Notes: generated by a model not told the origin, from the sequence alone. A stretch of 64,000 nucleotides of DNA from Mycolicibacterium austroafricanum (GCF_000612725.1 NZ_HG964451.1:186001-250000); one strand, 5' to 3'. Positions 10,715 through 21,406 are shown, counted from the first letter of the stretch. Program-made: numbers and translations.

Positions 10715-10788
10715 CGATGAGTTGACTCGCGCTACAGCGCGATTGACAGGGTGTAGCGCGAACCGCGGTTACGCCACGGCCACGGCGA

Positions 10789-11160
10789 TTAGCAGCCGAC
10801 GTACCGCCGCGCCAACGCAAACGTCACCGTCCGCGGTTTCGCGCCGACCTCGATGGTGCTGTCCGCCCGCGGGGCCTGCCCGCACACCACCCAGTTGGTG
10901 TAGTTGTAAATCACCTGGCTTGTCAGGTCCCGGTTGTAGAGGTTGAATCGGACGTTCTGCTCGCCGGCATTGGCGATGACGTCATCGATTGCGCGCTGCA
11001 GGACTTCGCCGCGGTAGCTGCCCATCGTCCAGGTCTCCCCCTCGGTGGGCGCCGCCGCCGCAATAGGCGCGCTGATGCCGATCCCTGCCGCGAACACACC
11101 GGCGGCTGCCGCTGCAACCGCGAGCTTTCGCTGCTGTCTCTTGAACCCCTTGAGCTCCAT
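10789..11160 (-). CDS. Small secreted protein with PASTA-like C-terminus, copy 1
   Basis: 123 residues. A basic N-terminus (MELKGFKRQQRK) and an Ala/Gly hydrophobic stretch form a signal peptide cleaved near AAAAP. The mature part has YRGEVLQRAIDDVI and NWVVCGQAPRADSTIEVG...TVTFALAR, resembling the PASTA pattern of a helix followed by a V-x-QxPxAGT turn and a beta strand. A paired Cys at the C-terminus (YVGC) could form a disulfide with the VVCG Cys. The neighbour at 11228-11599 has the same architecture and the same length, so the two are probable tandem duplicates. Ligand is unknown. Confidence 0.75.
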   Translation of the reverse strand: MELKGFKRQQRKLAVAAAAAGVFAAGIGISAPIAAAAPTEGETWTMGSYRGEVLQRAIDDVIANAGEQNVRFNLYNRDLTSQVIYNYTNWVVCGQAPRADSTIEVGAKPRTVTFALARRYVGC

Positions 11161-11227
11161 GCCAAAAGCTTAGAGGTAGCTGGATGTACAGCCAAAGCTA
11201 TTGACGACGATTCGCCGGGTGCTGTGC

Positions 11228-11599
11228 CTACGCGCCGCAGTGCTGCCCGCCCGGGCGCTCCACCAACAGCGTCACCGACTTCGTCTTCTGCTTCGACAGC
11301 GCGGTGCCCGCCTTCGGCGACTCCCCGCACACCACCCAGTCCTCCAGGTTGTACACCGCCTCGTGGTTGGGGGCCACGGTCTTGAACGTCAGCGGCAGCT
11401 GCTCGACGACGGCTTCGACATCCTGCTCCGCCCGGAACAGCACCTCGTTCTTCAGATTGGGCATCACCCACATCGCGTTCGGCTCTTTGTACTGGATCTG
11501 CGCGTCATCGGCGTGCGCGGCCGCCGGCCCCGCCGCGGCGACCGCCCCCGCCAACACGGCGCACGTCGTCACCGTCGCCCCGACAATTGCTTTGTTCAC
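11228..11599 (-). CDS. Small secreted protein with PASTA-like C-terminus, copy 2
   Basis: 123 residues from a GTG at 11599 with an AAGGGG ribosome site seven bases upstream; a longer frame to 11659 would include a hairpin and lacks a ribosome site. The signal peptide ends near AAAHA. Mature motifs NLKNEVLFRAEQDVEAVV, WVVCGESPKAGTAL and SVTLLVERPGG parallel the 10789-11160 protein, with Cys in the same VVCG and C-terminal positions. It is 67 bp upstream of that gene on the same strand, so co-transcription is likely. Probably a duplicated envelope protein of unknown role. Confidence 0.72.
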   Translation of the reverse strand: MNKAIVGATVTTCAVLAGAVAAAGPAAAHADDAQIQYKEPNAMWVMPNLKNEVLFRAEQDVEAVVEQLPLTFKTVAPNHEAVYNLEDWVVCGESPKAGTALSKQKTKSVTLLVERPGGQHCGA

Positions 11600-11923
11600 T
11601 GCCAGCCCCTTGCTGTCACTCGAAAGTTGCCCAACAGAGCCCGATTCCGCCGGGGACACCCCGGCGGGGTTTCCGTCGCTGCGACTTTGCTGGACGTTTC
11701 TGTTGGTGCACTGAACACAGTAGGGCCGCCGCGGCGCCGATGCCCGAATCCCCAGTACATCAACAGAAACCGCGCAGGAAGCGCGCAGCGTCGTACGTTC
11801 GGATGACTTCCTGGATCGTCACGCGTGACGTGGCGCACCTTCGTGTTGCCGATGCGCGCGAAGCGAGGAGAATAGCGAAAAACCGAAGCAACGCAGTCAC
11901 TATTGCCACCCGGGGGAGATCGC

Positions 11924-13219
11924 ATGGTTACACGGGTTGATCGATGGCGTGAAGCGTCGGGTCGCCGTCGCCGACGTGCAGAACGAGCAAACTATCGGCT
12001 CGACATTCAGGGGCTGCGCGCCGTCGCCGTGCTGGCCGTCATCGCCCACCACTTGTGGGGCGTTCCGCAGGGCGGCTTCGTCGGCATCGACGTGTTCTTC
12101 GTGATCACCGGATACTTCGTCACTGAGAATTTGCTGAAAGCTTCGGCCGAGCACGGTGACCCGTCATTGCCGCAGTTCTACTCAGTCCGGCTGCGCCGCA
12201 TCGTCCCGGCCGCCACCGTCGTGCTGGTGCTCACCGTCGTCGCCTCGGCGTACCTCCTCCCGCAACCCGCGGTCCGCGACATCACCTTCGACGCGCTGTT
12301 CGCGTTCTTCTTCGTCGCCAACTGGCATTTCGCCGCCTCCGGCACCGACGTCCCCGCGACCATCGATTCGGTATCGCCGCTGCTGCACTACTGGCCGCTG
12401 TCGATCGAGGAACAGTTCCTGCTCGTCTGGCCGGTGCTGATCGTCGCGATCACGCTGATCGCCGTGCGCGGCGCATGGAGTCATGCCCGGTGGCTGACCA
12501 CCACCGCCGTCGTGATGGGGGTCGTCGTCGCCGCATCCCTGGGCTGGGCGCTCCACGAAACCTCGTCGTCTCCGGAGTGGGCGTACCTCAGCACCGCCAC
12601 CCGCGCCTGGGAACTCGGCGTCGGCGCCCTGCTGGCCACCGCCGTCGGCACCTTCGCCCGCATCCCCGACCTGGTGCGGCCCGTGCTGTCCTGGGCGGGC
12701 GTCGCCCTGGTGGTCGCCGCCATGTTCCTCATCGACGGCTCGGTCGGGTTCCCCGCCCCATGGGCGCTGCTGCCGGTGGCCGGCACCGCGCTCGTCGTCG
12801 CCGCCGGCGTCGGACGCGAACCCGGCTTCCAGGGCCTGCTGCGCAACCGCGCCAGCACCTACCTCGGCGACCTCTCCTACGCGCTGTACCTGGTGCACTG
12901 GCCGGTGATCGTGCTGCTCGCCGTCGTCATGGCGCCGAACGTGCACTTCTACGCCAGCGTGCTCACCCTGACGCTCGGCCTTGCGGTCGCGTGCCACCAC
13001 TTCGTCGAGAACCCGCTGCGCTACGCCAGCTTCGACGCGCTGCGGCAGGCCCGGGAAGACATGCGGCACGGCCTCTTTCACGTCGAGCTGTCGACCAAGA
13101 TCGCCGGCGTCGCGGCGTTGGTCCTGATCACCCTCAGCGTCATCAGCTTCGCGATGGGCCCCGACGCGCTTCACCACACAGCCCCTGCGCAGACGGACAC
13201 GACCAGCGTCAGCCCCTAG
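11924..13219 (+). CDS. Acyltransferase 3 family membrane protein (OafA/YrhL type, no SGNH domain)
   Basis: 431 residues from the ATG at 11924, with GGGGGAG seven bases upstream. The AT3 signature appears early: YRLDIQGLRAVAVLAVIAHHLW, then GFVGIDVFFVITGYF and RLRRIVPA. About ten membrane segments follow, ending with the LSYALYLVHWPV motif. AT3 proteins O-acetylate or O-acylate extracytoplasmic sugars. Many mycobacterial homologs carry a further C-terminal SGNH domain of about 300 residues; this one stops soon after the last membrane helix. Substrate unknown. Confidence 0.88.
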   Translation: MVTRVDRWREASGRRRRRAERANYRLDIQGLRAVAVLAVIAHHLWGVPQGGFVGIDVFFVITGYFVTENLLKASAEHGDPSLPQFYSVRLRRIVPAATVVLVLTVVASAYLLPQPAVRDITFDALFAFFFVANWHFAASGTDVPATIDSVSPLLHYWPLSIEEQFLLVWPVLIVAITLIAVRGAWSHARWLTTTAVVMGVVVAASLGWALHETSSSPEWAYLSTATRAWELGVGALLATAVGTFARIPDLVRPVLSWAGVALVVAAMFLIDGSVGFPAPWALLPVAGTALVVAAGVGREPGFQGLLRNRASTYLGDLSYALYLVHWPVIVLLAVVMAPNVHFYASVLTLTLGLAVACHHFVENPLRYASFDALRQAREDMRHGLFHVELSTKIAGVAALVLITLSVISFAMGPDALHHTAPAQTDTTSVSP

Positions 13220-13227
13220 GCCGCCGT

Positions 13228-13246
13228 GGTATCACACCGGTATCAT
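13228..13246 (+). promoter_or_regulatory. Promoter/operator of TA module 1
   Basis: GGTATCAC and GGTATCAT form a direct repeat with an 11 bp period immediately upstream of the antitoxin ATG at 13255. The second copy contains TATCAT, a good -10 element ending eight bases before the ATG, so the transcript would be nearly leaderless. Antitoxin or TA-complex binding here for autoregulation is inferred. Confidence 0.55.
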
Positions 13247-13254
13247 TTTCGTTC

Positions 13255-13461
13255 ATGGGAATGACCCTGCGCCCCAGCGACGAACAGGCAGAAGCGCTGC
13301 GTCGTCAGGCCGCCGCCGAGGGGCGCTCGATGCAGGCGGTTGCCCTGTCGGCCATCGACGAGTACATCGATCGGCACGCCCACAAGGCGCGCGTCGCGAC
13401 GGCGCTGCGGCGGGTGCTGCGTGAGGAAGCCGGTCTCCTGGAACGCCTGAAGGACGCGTGA
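13255..13461 (+). CDS. Antitoxin of a Doc-type toxin-antitoxin pair
   Basis: 68 residues: MGMTLRPSDEQAEALRRQ followed by EGRSMQAVALSAIDEYIDR, a ribbon-helix-helix-like N-terminal DNA-binding pattern, then a charged helical C-terminus (ARVATALRRVLREEAGLLERL) likely to wrap the toxin. The stop overlaps the toxin start by four bases (GTGA), the usual translational coupling of such pairs. A paralogous pair lies at 56906-57486. Family assignment is by architecture and context. Confidence 0.75.
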   Translation: MGMTLRPSDEQAEALRRQAAAEGRSMQAVALSAIDEYIDRHAHKARVATALRRVLREEAGLLERLKDA

Positions 13462-13841
13462 TCGAATACCTCGACCTCGAGGACCTACTGGAGATCGCAC
13501 GCGCGGCCGTCGGGCCCGACGTGTCCGTCAGGGACTACGGCCTGCTTGAGTCGGCACAGGCGCGGCCCCGCACGTCGGTACTCGGCGAAGACGCCTACCC
13601 GGAGCTGTTCGGAAAAGCTGCTGCACTGGTGCATTCGTTGGCGCGCAATCATGCGCTGGTCGACGGAAACAAACGGCTCGCGTGGACTGCGTGCCGGACC
13701 TTTCTTGCTCTCAACGGCTTACGGATCAACGCGCCGGAGGACGACCGGTTCGACTTCGTCATCGGCGTGACGGCGGGAACGATCAGCGACCTGGAGGCAA
13801 TCGCCGAGCAACTGCGGACATGGAGCCATCCCACGGACTGA
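13458..13841 (+). CDS. Doc-family (Fic fold) toxin
   Basis: 127 residues, GTG start overlapping the antitoxin. N-terminal [13 protein letters not shown], then [12 protein letters not shown] and the Fic/Doc core [12 protein letters not shown], which keeps the His, Asp, Asn-Lys and Arg positions expected of Doc. Doc of phage P1 phosphorylates elongation factor EF-Tu; other members AMPylate targets. The intact motif contrasts with the degenerate copy at 57100-57486. Target here is inferred, not shown. Confidence 0.85.
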   Translation: MIEYLDLEDLLEIARAAVGPDVSVRDYGLLESAQARPRTSVLGEDAYPELFGKAAALVHSLARNHALVDGNKRLAWTACRTFLALNGLRINAPEDDRFDFVIGVTAGTISDLEAIAEQLRTWSHPTD

Positions 13842-13914
13842 CGTCGACAACGCTGAAAAATTGGACACGCCGTCGGCCAAAACCAGGCCCCACCTCCCCG
13901 GTAGGCTCGTCCAC

Positions 13915-14799
13915 GTGCCGCTACCCGCTGACCCCAGCCCCGCCCTGCAGTCCTACGCCCACCCGGAACGGCTCGTCACCGCCGACTGGCTGTCGGGCAA
14001 CCTCGGCCGGCCCGGTCTGGCCATCGTGGAGTCCGACGAGGACGTGCTGCTCTACGACACGGGCCACATCCCCGGCGCCGTCAAGATCGACTGGCACACC
14101 GACCTCAACGACCCCCACGTGCGCGACTACATCACCGGCGAGCAGTTCGCCGACCTGATGAACCGCAAGGGCATCTCCCGCGACGACACCGTCGTCATCT
14201 ACGGCGACAAGAGCAACTGGTGGGCCGCCTACGCGCTGTGGGTCTTCACGCTGTTCGGCCACCCCGACGTCCGCCTGCTCGACGGCGGCCGCAACCTGTG
14301 GATCTCCGACGGCCGCGACACCACCCTCGATGTGCCGAGCAAGCAGACCACCGGCTACCCCGTCGTCGAACGCGATGACGCCCCGATCCGCGCCTACAAG
14401 GACGACGTCCTCGCCATCCTCGGCACGCAGCCGCTGATCGACGTGCGCTCCCCGCAGGAGTACACCGGCGAACGCACCCACATGCCCGACTACCCCGAAG
14501 AGGGCGCGCTGCGCGGCGGCCATATCCCCACCGCGGTGTCCATCCCGTGGGCCAAGGCCGCCCTGGACAACGGCAAGTTCCGCAGCCGCGCCGAGCTGGA
14601 GGAGCTGTACGGCTTCCTCAAGCCCGAGGACAAGACCGTCGTGTACTGCCGCATCGGCGAGCGCTCCAGCCACACCTGGTTCGTACTCACCCACCTGCTC
14701 GGAAAGCCCGGCGTACGCAACTACGACGGCTCCTGGACCGAATGGGGCAACGCGGTGCGGGTGCCCGTCGCGGTCGGGGAAGAGCCCGGCACCGCATGA
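13915..14799 (+). CDS. sseA: Thiosulfate/3-mercaptopyruvate sulfurtransferase
   Basis: 294 residues from the GTG at 13915, matching the remembered N-terminus (x)PLPADPSP of mycobacterial SseA; a longer frame begins at 13861 but adds unconserved residues. It has two rhodanese domains. The N-terminal, inactive one contains [11 protein letters not shown]; the C-terminal one has [10 protein letters not shown] and the active-site loop [14 protein letters not shown] with the catalytic Cys. It moves sulfane sulfur to acceptors in the cytoplasm. The stop overlaps the next gene by four bases (ATGA), implying one operon with the SufE-like protein. Confidence 0.95.
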   Translation: MPLPADPSPALQSYAHPERLVTADWLSGNLGRPGLAIVESDEDVLLYDTGHIPGAVKIDWHTDLNDPHVRDYITGEQFADLMNRKGISRDDTVVIYGDKSNWWAAYALWVFTLFGHPDVRLLDGGRNLWISDGRDTTLDVPSKQTTGYPVVERDDAPIRAYKDDVLAILGTQPLIDVRSPQEYTGERTHMPDYPEEGALRGGHIPTAVSIPWAKAALDNGKFRSRAELEELYGFLKPEDKTVVYCRIGERSSHTWFVLTHLLGKPGVRNYDGSWTEWGNAVRVPVAVGEEPGTA

Positions 14800-15209
14800 G
14801 CGCCATGCCGGCGCCGCTGGCCGAAGTGGTCTCCGACTTCAAAGAGGTTGAGGGACAAGACAAGCTGGCGCTGCTGCTGGAGTTCGCCGGCGAGCTGCCA
14901 CCGCTGCCCGACGAGCTCGAAGAGGCCGCGATGGAACCGGTGCCCGAATGCCAGTCGCCGCTGTTCCTGCACGTCGACGCCGACGACCGCGCACACGTGC
15001 GGCTGTACTTCAGCGCACCCGCCGAGGCGCCCACCACCCGCGGATTCGCCGCGATCCTGGCCACCGGCCTCGACGGGCAGTCCGCCGAGGACATCCTCGC
15101 CGTACCCGACGACTTCTACACCGACCTCGGACTGGCCAAACTGATCAGCCCGCTAAGGTTGCGCGGCATGTCGGCGATGCTCGCCCGCATCAAAAACCGC
15201 TTGAAATAG
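14796..15209 (+). CDS. SufE-like sulfur acceptor protein (Rv3284-like)
   Basis: 137 residues. The SufE pattern is clear: [32 protein letters not shown], then the [10 protein letters not shown] loop containing the acceptor Cys, and [15 protein letters not shown] near the end. SufE proteins accept persulfide sulfur from a desulfurase or sulfurtransferase. The ATG overlaps the sseA stop, and pairing with sseA suggests that the two hand sulfur to each other. Start fixed by this overlap. Confidence 0.88.
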   Translation: MSAMPAPLAEVVSDFKEVEGQDKLALLLEFAGELPPLPDELEEAAMEPVPECQSPLFLHVDADDRAHVRLYFSAPAEAPTTRGFAAILATGLDGQSAEDILAVPDDFYTDLGLAKLISPLRLRGMSAMLARIKNRLK

Positions 15210-15282
15210 CCTTTTAGGCCCGACTGAACGCCTACCATCGTCGCATTGGAGCAACCCTCCCCGACTCGTAGTAGGGCTGGCG

Positions 15283-16491
15283 ATGACGGACCATCTCGAT
15301 GACGCCGCGACCGGCGCCGGGCTCGTCCCCGTCTTCCAGAGCGTGGTCTCCCTTCCCGGCGAGACCGTCGTCGGATACGAGGCACTCGCCCGCTGGCCGG
15401 CCCTGAACGGCATGAACCCGGAGGAGGTCTTCGATCGCGCGCAGCGGATCGGCACCCTCGACCTGCTCGACTGCGAATGCATCGGCGCCGCCGCGCGCGG
15501 CGCGCTGGACGGCCCGTCCACCGACGGGATGCTGCTGCTGCTCAACTGCGAACCCGCCACCGCACTCGCCGACCCGTCCTGCGACGCGGCGCTGGCCGCA
15601 GCCGCCGACAAATTCCGCGTCGTCTTCGAGCTGACCGAACGCGGACTGCTGGCCAACCCCCAGGCCATGCTGCGCAAGGTGGCGGCGCTGCGCTCGCACG
15701 GCTTCGCGATCGCCCTCGACGACATCGGCGCGCACCGGGACTCACTGGCCGTGCTCGACATCGTCGCCCCGGACATCCTCAAGCTCGACCTCGCGATGAT
15801 CCAGGCTCAGGCCGACCAACACCAGGCCCGCACCATCGCCGCCGTCCTGGCCCACCAAGAACGCACGGGCGCAACGATTCTCGCCGAGGGCATCGAAAAC
15901 GACGCGCACCTCGAGCAGGCCCTGGCCTACGGCGCCACGCTGGGCCAGGGCTACCTGTTCGGCTACCGCGGAGCGCGCGCCGCCGAGCCCGCCCACGTAC
16001 GGCTGCCCACCTCTGCGGCCTCGCCCGCGAAACCCGGCACGCGCTCGGTCTTCGAGGCGTCGACAGCAGGCATTGCGCGCCGCGTCGTGCGCAAACGGAA
16101 CCTGCTGGAGCTGTCCCGGCACCTCGAGCGCCGCACCATCACCGCCGACAGCCCGCCGATCGTGCTGACCACCGTGCAGAAGCACGACTTCTTCCAGTCC
16201 GCGACAAGCGCCATGTACACCGCGATCGCCGAACGCTCGCCGCTGGTGGCGGTGTTCGGCGTGGACATCCCCGAGGATCTCGGATCCGGAATCCGCGGGG
16301 TGCCGCTGGATCCCGCGGATCCGCTCGCGAAGGAGTGGATCATCGTCGTCATCGGCTCCGACAACTGCGTCGGCCTGATCGCCCGCGAGCTTCCCGGCAC
16401 GGACCGGCGCTTCGAGGTCGTCATCACCTTCGACCGCGAACGCGTGGCGACCGCCGCCCGCAGCCTGCTCGACCGGCTGCCCGGCGCGTAA
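15283..16491 (+). CDS. EAL-domain cyclic-di-GMP phosphodiesterase with C-terminal DICT domain
   Basis: 402 residues. The EAL domain (about 10-235) retains GYEALARW, LNCEP, FELTERG, ALDDIGAH, ILKLD, AEGIE and GQGYLFG; the metal-binding Glu, Asp-Asp and Lys positions are present, so hydrolysis of c-di-GMP is likely. The C-terminal part (about 250-402) fits a DICT sensory domain (SVFEASTAGIARRVVRKRNL, HDFFQSATSAMYTAIAER). No membrane segment is seen, so it is probably cytosolic. A GGDEF protein gene lies 550 bp downstream on the same strand, giving an opposing enzyme pair. Confidence 0.87.
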   Translation: MTDHLDDAATGAGLVPVFQSVVSLPGETVVGYEALARWPALNGMNPEEVFDRAQRIGTLDLLDCECIGAAARGALDGPSTDGMLLLLNCEPATALADPSCDAALAAAADKFRVVFELTERGLLANPQAMLRKVAALRSHGFAIALDDIGAHRDSLAVLDIVAPDILKLDLAMIQAQADQHQARTIAAVLAHQERTGATILAEGIENDAHLEQALAYGATLGQGYLFGYRGARAAEPAHVRLPTSAASPAKPGTRSVFEASTAGIARRVVRKRNLLELSRHLERRTITADSPPIVLTTVQKHDFFQSATSAMYTAIAERSPLVAVFGVDIPEDLGSGIRGVPLDPADPLAKEWIIVVIGSDNCVGLIARELPGTDRRFEVVITFDRERVATAARSLLDRLPGA

Positions 16492-16621
16492 CGCTTCCGC
16501 CCCGCACGCGATATCGCCAGTGACCGCGAACGGCCTGGCGCGGTCGGCTCCGCCGGTTGCGCTCGACCACATCCAGGTCTCGACAGCACCCCCACCACGG
16601 GGTGTTCAGGGAGGGGCCCGG

Positions 16622-16948
16622 ATGCCGAAGACCACCAGCAGGCGCGCTCGCGCACGCAAACTCGTGGCATGGAGCGCCGTGTTCGCGGCGCCGGCCGCGC
16701 TCGCCGTACTGTCGTCGGCTACCGCGTCGGCCGACGAGATCGGCGTCGACCGCACCGTCAGCAGCCGCCAGGCCGGATCGGTGTCCGGCGACGCGACGTT
16801 CGGCGAGGTCCGCGGCCCCGACGGCGTCATCCTTGCCCAGGGCGAAATCAAAGACTCGAAGAAGGCCGTCCCGGACCGGATTCCCGGCACCCGCGCCCGG
16901 CCGTTCCACCCGGGCTGGAAGCCCGGCCCCGGCATGGGCAGCTGGTGA
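16622..16948 (+). CDS. Small secreted protein of unknown function
   Basis: 108 residues from the ATG at 16622, with GGAGGGG upstream. A twin-Arg-rich basic N-terminus (TSRRARARK) precedes a hydrophobic signal segment and a likely cleavage after ATASA. The mature chain is hydrophilic with a Pro/Gly/Trp-rich C-terminus (HPGWKPGPGMGSW). It lies between the EAL and GGDEF genes on the same strand. Not recognised; the location hints at a link with c-di-GMP signalling but nothing in the sequence shows it. Confidence 0.6.
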   Translation: MPKTTSRRARARKLVAWSAVFAAPAALAVLSSATASADEIGVDRTVSSRQAGSVSGDATFGEVRGPDGVILAQGEIKDSKKAVPDRIPGTRARPFHPGWKPGPGMGSW

Positions 16949-17045
16949 GTGGCCCCCGCCCACTGTCCGCCTAGCGAACCGAATTCACCTTCTGCGCCCG
17001 ACCGGGTGTAGCTGCCACTACGCTTGAGCAAACCCCGCAATCCGT

Positions 17046-18212
17046 ATGGAAGGCACCGGGGTTGGTCGGTTCGATGACCTGAGCGGGGGCTCGGTGGGCG
17101 CGATTGGGCGCTGGTGGCGACAGCCAGACCAGTACGACTGGCTGTCCAGTTACATGCATGCCCGCGGTTTCACCCGCCCAGCGCAGATCTTCATGGCCGT
17201 CATCGCCGCCTCAGGCGTCCTGGTGCCCGCCAACGCGCTGTGGGGCCCGGCCGCGACCAGCCACGCCCTGCTCCTCGCGCTCGGGGTGGTCGCCGGCGCG
17301 GCCGGCCTGGCGTACCTGGTGCTGTGGCTGTCGCGCTGGCCCACCCGCAACCAGTCCATCGGGTTCGCCCTGACCATCTGCGTCTGCATCGCCCTCGGCA
17401 GCTTCACCGCCGCCGACCCCGCGATCGGGCTGATGGCCAGCGCGGCGCTGGCCGTGTCCGGCGGCTATCTGGCGTTCTTCCACTCGGCCCGGCTGGTGAC
17501 CGCCAACCTCGTGGTCGCGCTGGCCGTGGCCGCGGTGCACGTGCCGCGGCTCGTCGCCGACGGCCAGGCGGTGCTGGCCGTGTCGATGCTGTTCCTCGTC
17601 GTCGAACTCAACGCCGGTGTTCCGCTGGCCATCCAGATCATGGTGCACGCGCTGGGCATCGACCTGATCAAGTCCGACCGCGACCCGCTCACCGGCCTGC
17701 TCAACCGTCGCTCCTTCCAGCGCGCCGTGGTCGCCGCGGTGCTCGACGGCCAGCGCAGCGGCGGCTACCTGGCCTTCGCGATGCTCGACCTGGACCGGTT
17801 CAAGGTGCTCAACGACACCCTGGGGCACAGCGCAGGCGACGACGCGCTGGTGTCCGTCGCCCAGGCCCTCACCGCCAACCTGCCGGACTCGGCGATCATC
17901 GGCCGTGTCGGCGGCGAGGAATTCCTGATCGCCGACGTCGTCACCGCCGCGGTGCCCGAAGACCTCGGCGAGCGGGCCAGGGAGGCGGTCACCTTCACGC
18001 CGTACGGCCTGACGACGAGCGTCGGCACCGCCAGCATCGCGGTCGACGCGCTCGACGCGGGCAACATCGTCGACTCGATGCACTGGCTGACCGCCCAGGC
18101 CGACGTCGCGATGTACACCGCCAAGCGCGCCGGCGGCAACGGGGTGCGACACCACACGCCCGGCCGGCGTGACGAGGACAGCTCCCGCGAAGACGCGCCG
18201 CAGCGACCGTGA
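17046..18212 (+). CDS. Membrane-bound GGDEF diguanylate cyclase
   Basis: 388 residues. About six membrane helices occupy residues 45-200, followed by a short linker and the GGDEF domain from DPLTGLLNRRSF (213-224). LDLDRFKVLND, the signature GGEEF (289-293) and a VADVAMYTAKRAG-type end are present, so cyclase activity is likely. The RxxD inhibitory site normally five residues before GGEEF is absent. An EAL protein lies upstream, so c-di-GMP made here may be degraded by its neighbour. Confidence 0.88.
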   Translation: MEGTGVGRFDDLSGGSVGAIGRWWRQPDQYDWLSSYMHARGFTRPAQIFMAVIAASGVLVPANALWGPAATSHALLLALGVVAGAAGLAYLVLWLSRWPTRNQSIGFALTICVCIALGSFTAADPAIGLMASAALAVSGGYLAFFHSARLVTANLVVALAVAAVHVPRLVADGQAVLAVSMLFLVVELNAGVPLAIQIMVHALGIDLIKSDRDPLTGLLNRRSFQRAVVAAVLDGQRSGGYLAFAMLDLDRFKVLNDTLGHSAGDDALVSVAQALTANLPDSAIIGRVGGEEFLIADVVTAAVPEDLGERAREAVTFTPYGLTTSVGTASIAVDALDAGNIVDSMHWLTAQADVAMYTAKRAGGNGVRHHTPGRRDEDSSREDAPQRP

Positions 18213-18264
18213 ACCCAAGGCTGGGTACCGCAACCGCACGTGGACCGTCCCTACTCGGCGGTAA

Positions 18265-20184
<1,920 letters not shown>

Positions 20185-20192
20185 CTTTCCCG

Positions 20193-20236
20193 AAAACGGG
20201 GCGTCATCTTTGCGATGACGCCCCGTTTTTTGTTGC
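20193..20236 (+). terminator. Rho-independent terminator of accA3
   Basis: A perfect 16 bp stem (AAAACGGGGCGTCATC and complement) with a TTTGC loop ends in a run of T, starting eight bases after the accA3 stop. This is the most classical terminator in the window. Confidence 0.93.
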
Positions 20237-20360
20237 ATCGGTCAAAGAACCATGCGGTGGCGCCGCGTTCGCTAGGGTCTGCCCCAGAACCCACGAACGA
20301 GGGGTGGGACCGGCCCCGCTGCCACGGCGACTGCCACGGGAGCGGGGCCGCGCCCTTCCC

Positions 20361-20490
20361 GCGGTCTTTCGCGGTCTTTCGCGGTCTTTCCGCGGCCTTT
20401 CGCGGTCTTTCCGCGGCCTTTCCGCGGCCTTTCCGCGGCCTTTCCGCGGCCTTTCCGGCGGTCTTTCCGCGGTCTTTCCGCGGTCTTTCC
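20361..20490. repeat. Tandem repeat, 12 copies of a 10-12 bp unit (GCGGYCTTTCC)
   Basis: Twelve consecutive units: GCGGTCTTTC twice, then mixtures of GCGGTCTTTCC and GCGGCCTTTCC, with one 12 bp unit. The array lies between the accA3 terminator and the GTG at 20512, so it occupies the 5' region of the next gene. It is open in more than one frame on both strands, which produces spurious long ORFs. Copy number is likely to vary between strains. Confidence 0.92.
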
Positions 20491-20511
20491 GCGGCATGGC
20501 AAGCTGTCCCG

Positions 20512-20829
20512 GTGGAACCCGTCGAGATCAACGCCGGCGCCTGGTATCTCCGCGGGCTGCGCGCCGACGACCGCGTCGACGACCGGCCCGCGCTCGCCGA
20601 CCTCGGCGAGCATCGTGCCGACTACGTCGATCACCTTGCCGCGCAATGGTCTTCGGAGACGCTGTACTCCTGGGCGGTGTGCGAGCCGACGACCGGTGAG
20701 CTGCTCGCCGAGGTGACGCTGGACCCGTCGACCGGGGCGATCGCCACCCGCGCGCGCCCCGGGCACGAGCAGGCCGCCCGGACCGGGACGGAAGCCGTCG
20801 AGCGCTTCGCCGCGGCGATGCTCGGCTGA
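20512..20829 (+). CDS. Small conserved protein, GNAT-like fragment (uncertain)
   Basis: 105 residues from a GTG at 20512 just after the tandem repeat. The sequence VEPVEINAGAWYLRGLRADDR, YSWAVCEPTTGELLAEVTLD and a Gly/Ala-rich helical end resembles the N-terminal strands of GNAT N-acetyltransferases but is too short for the full fold and lacks a clear acetyl-CoA loop. It could be an intact small family or a truncated one. The in-frame extension upstream runs through the repeat and is not credible. Promoter is not obvious; the repeat occupies the position where it would be expected. Confidence 0.55.
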   Translation: MEPVEINAGAWYLRGLRADDRVDDRPALADLGEHRADYVDHLAAQWSSETLYSWAVCEPTTGELLAEVTLDPSTGAIATRARPGHEQAARTGTEAVERFAAAMLG

Positions 20830-20860
20830 CCCTCCCCCACTCCTGCGCCGGGTTCGCCCG

Positions 20861-21406
20861 TCAGCGGGCGTCGATGTCGCGTCCGCTGCCCAGATCCGCG
20901 CATTCCACCGCGACGACGTCGTCGCGCCCGACGAGAAACGGCCCCGCGCCGACGTCGCCGGTCAGCGCGTCCAGCAGAGCAGGCCAGTGCCTGCGCGCGA
21001 TGACCACCGGATGCCCGGGGCGCCCGTCGTAGTAGGCGCGGGCCAGGCCGGACGTCGACGTGCGTGCCGCCGCCAGCACCCGCCGCACCGCCGCCGCCCC
21101 CACGTCCGGGGTGTCGACGGTGGTGAGCACAACGAAATCCGCAGCATCGCCTGCCGCACGGACCCCGGCGCGCACCGACGCGCTGAGCCCGTCGGCCCAG
21201 TCGGCGGCCAACACGGCACGCGCGGGAGCGGGGACGTCGACGACCGCGGCGCCCAGCACCACCACCACGTCGCCGCAGCCGCCGTCGTGCAGCGCGGCGA
21301 CGCTACGACGCAACCAGTCGCCGTCACCGGCCAGCACCTTCGGCATCCCGAACCGGGTGCCCGCACCGGCGGCGAGCACCACCCCCGTCGAAAGTTCCTG
21401 TGTCAC
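20861..21406 (-). CDS. MobA/MocA-like nucleotidyltransferase
   Basis: 181 residues with the NTP-transferase signature TGVVLAAGAGTRFGMPKVL at the N-terminus (nucleotide-binding Gly loop and Lys), VVLTTVDTPDVG as the metal-binding stretch, GRPGHPVVIARRHWP and GAGPFL further on. This set matches MocA/MobA-like cytidylyl or guanylyl transferases that finish molybdenum cofactor. No other molybdenum gene is nearby, so the substrate is inferred from the family. A GTG start is used; it is divergent from the STAS gene. Confidence 0.82.
   Translation of the reverse strand: MTQELSTGVVLAAGAGTRFGMPKVLAGDGDWLRRSVAALHDGGCGDVVVVLGAAVVDVPAPARAVLAADWADGLSASVRAGVRAAGDAADFVVLTTVDTPDVGAAAVRRVLAAARTSTSGLARAYYDGRPGHPVVIARRHWPALLDALTGDVGAGPFLVGRDDVVAVECADLGSGRDIDAR

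Noticed and set aside
11647..11667. GC-rich hairpin (CCGCCGGGG / CCCCGGCGG) upstream of the second PASTA-like gene
   Set aside because: No transcription unit ends here on either strand, the loop is three bases and there is no T-run; a regulatory role cannot be argued from sequence alone.
20215..20829. Long plus-strand frame running through the GCGGYCTTTCC repeat into the 20512 gene
   Set aside because: The repeat is open in several frames on both strands because of its period; the upstream part begins inside the accA3 terminator and has no ribosome site. Only the part from GTG 20512 has normal coding character.
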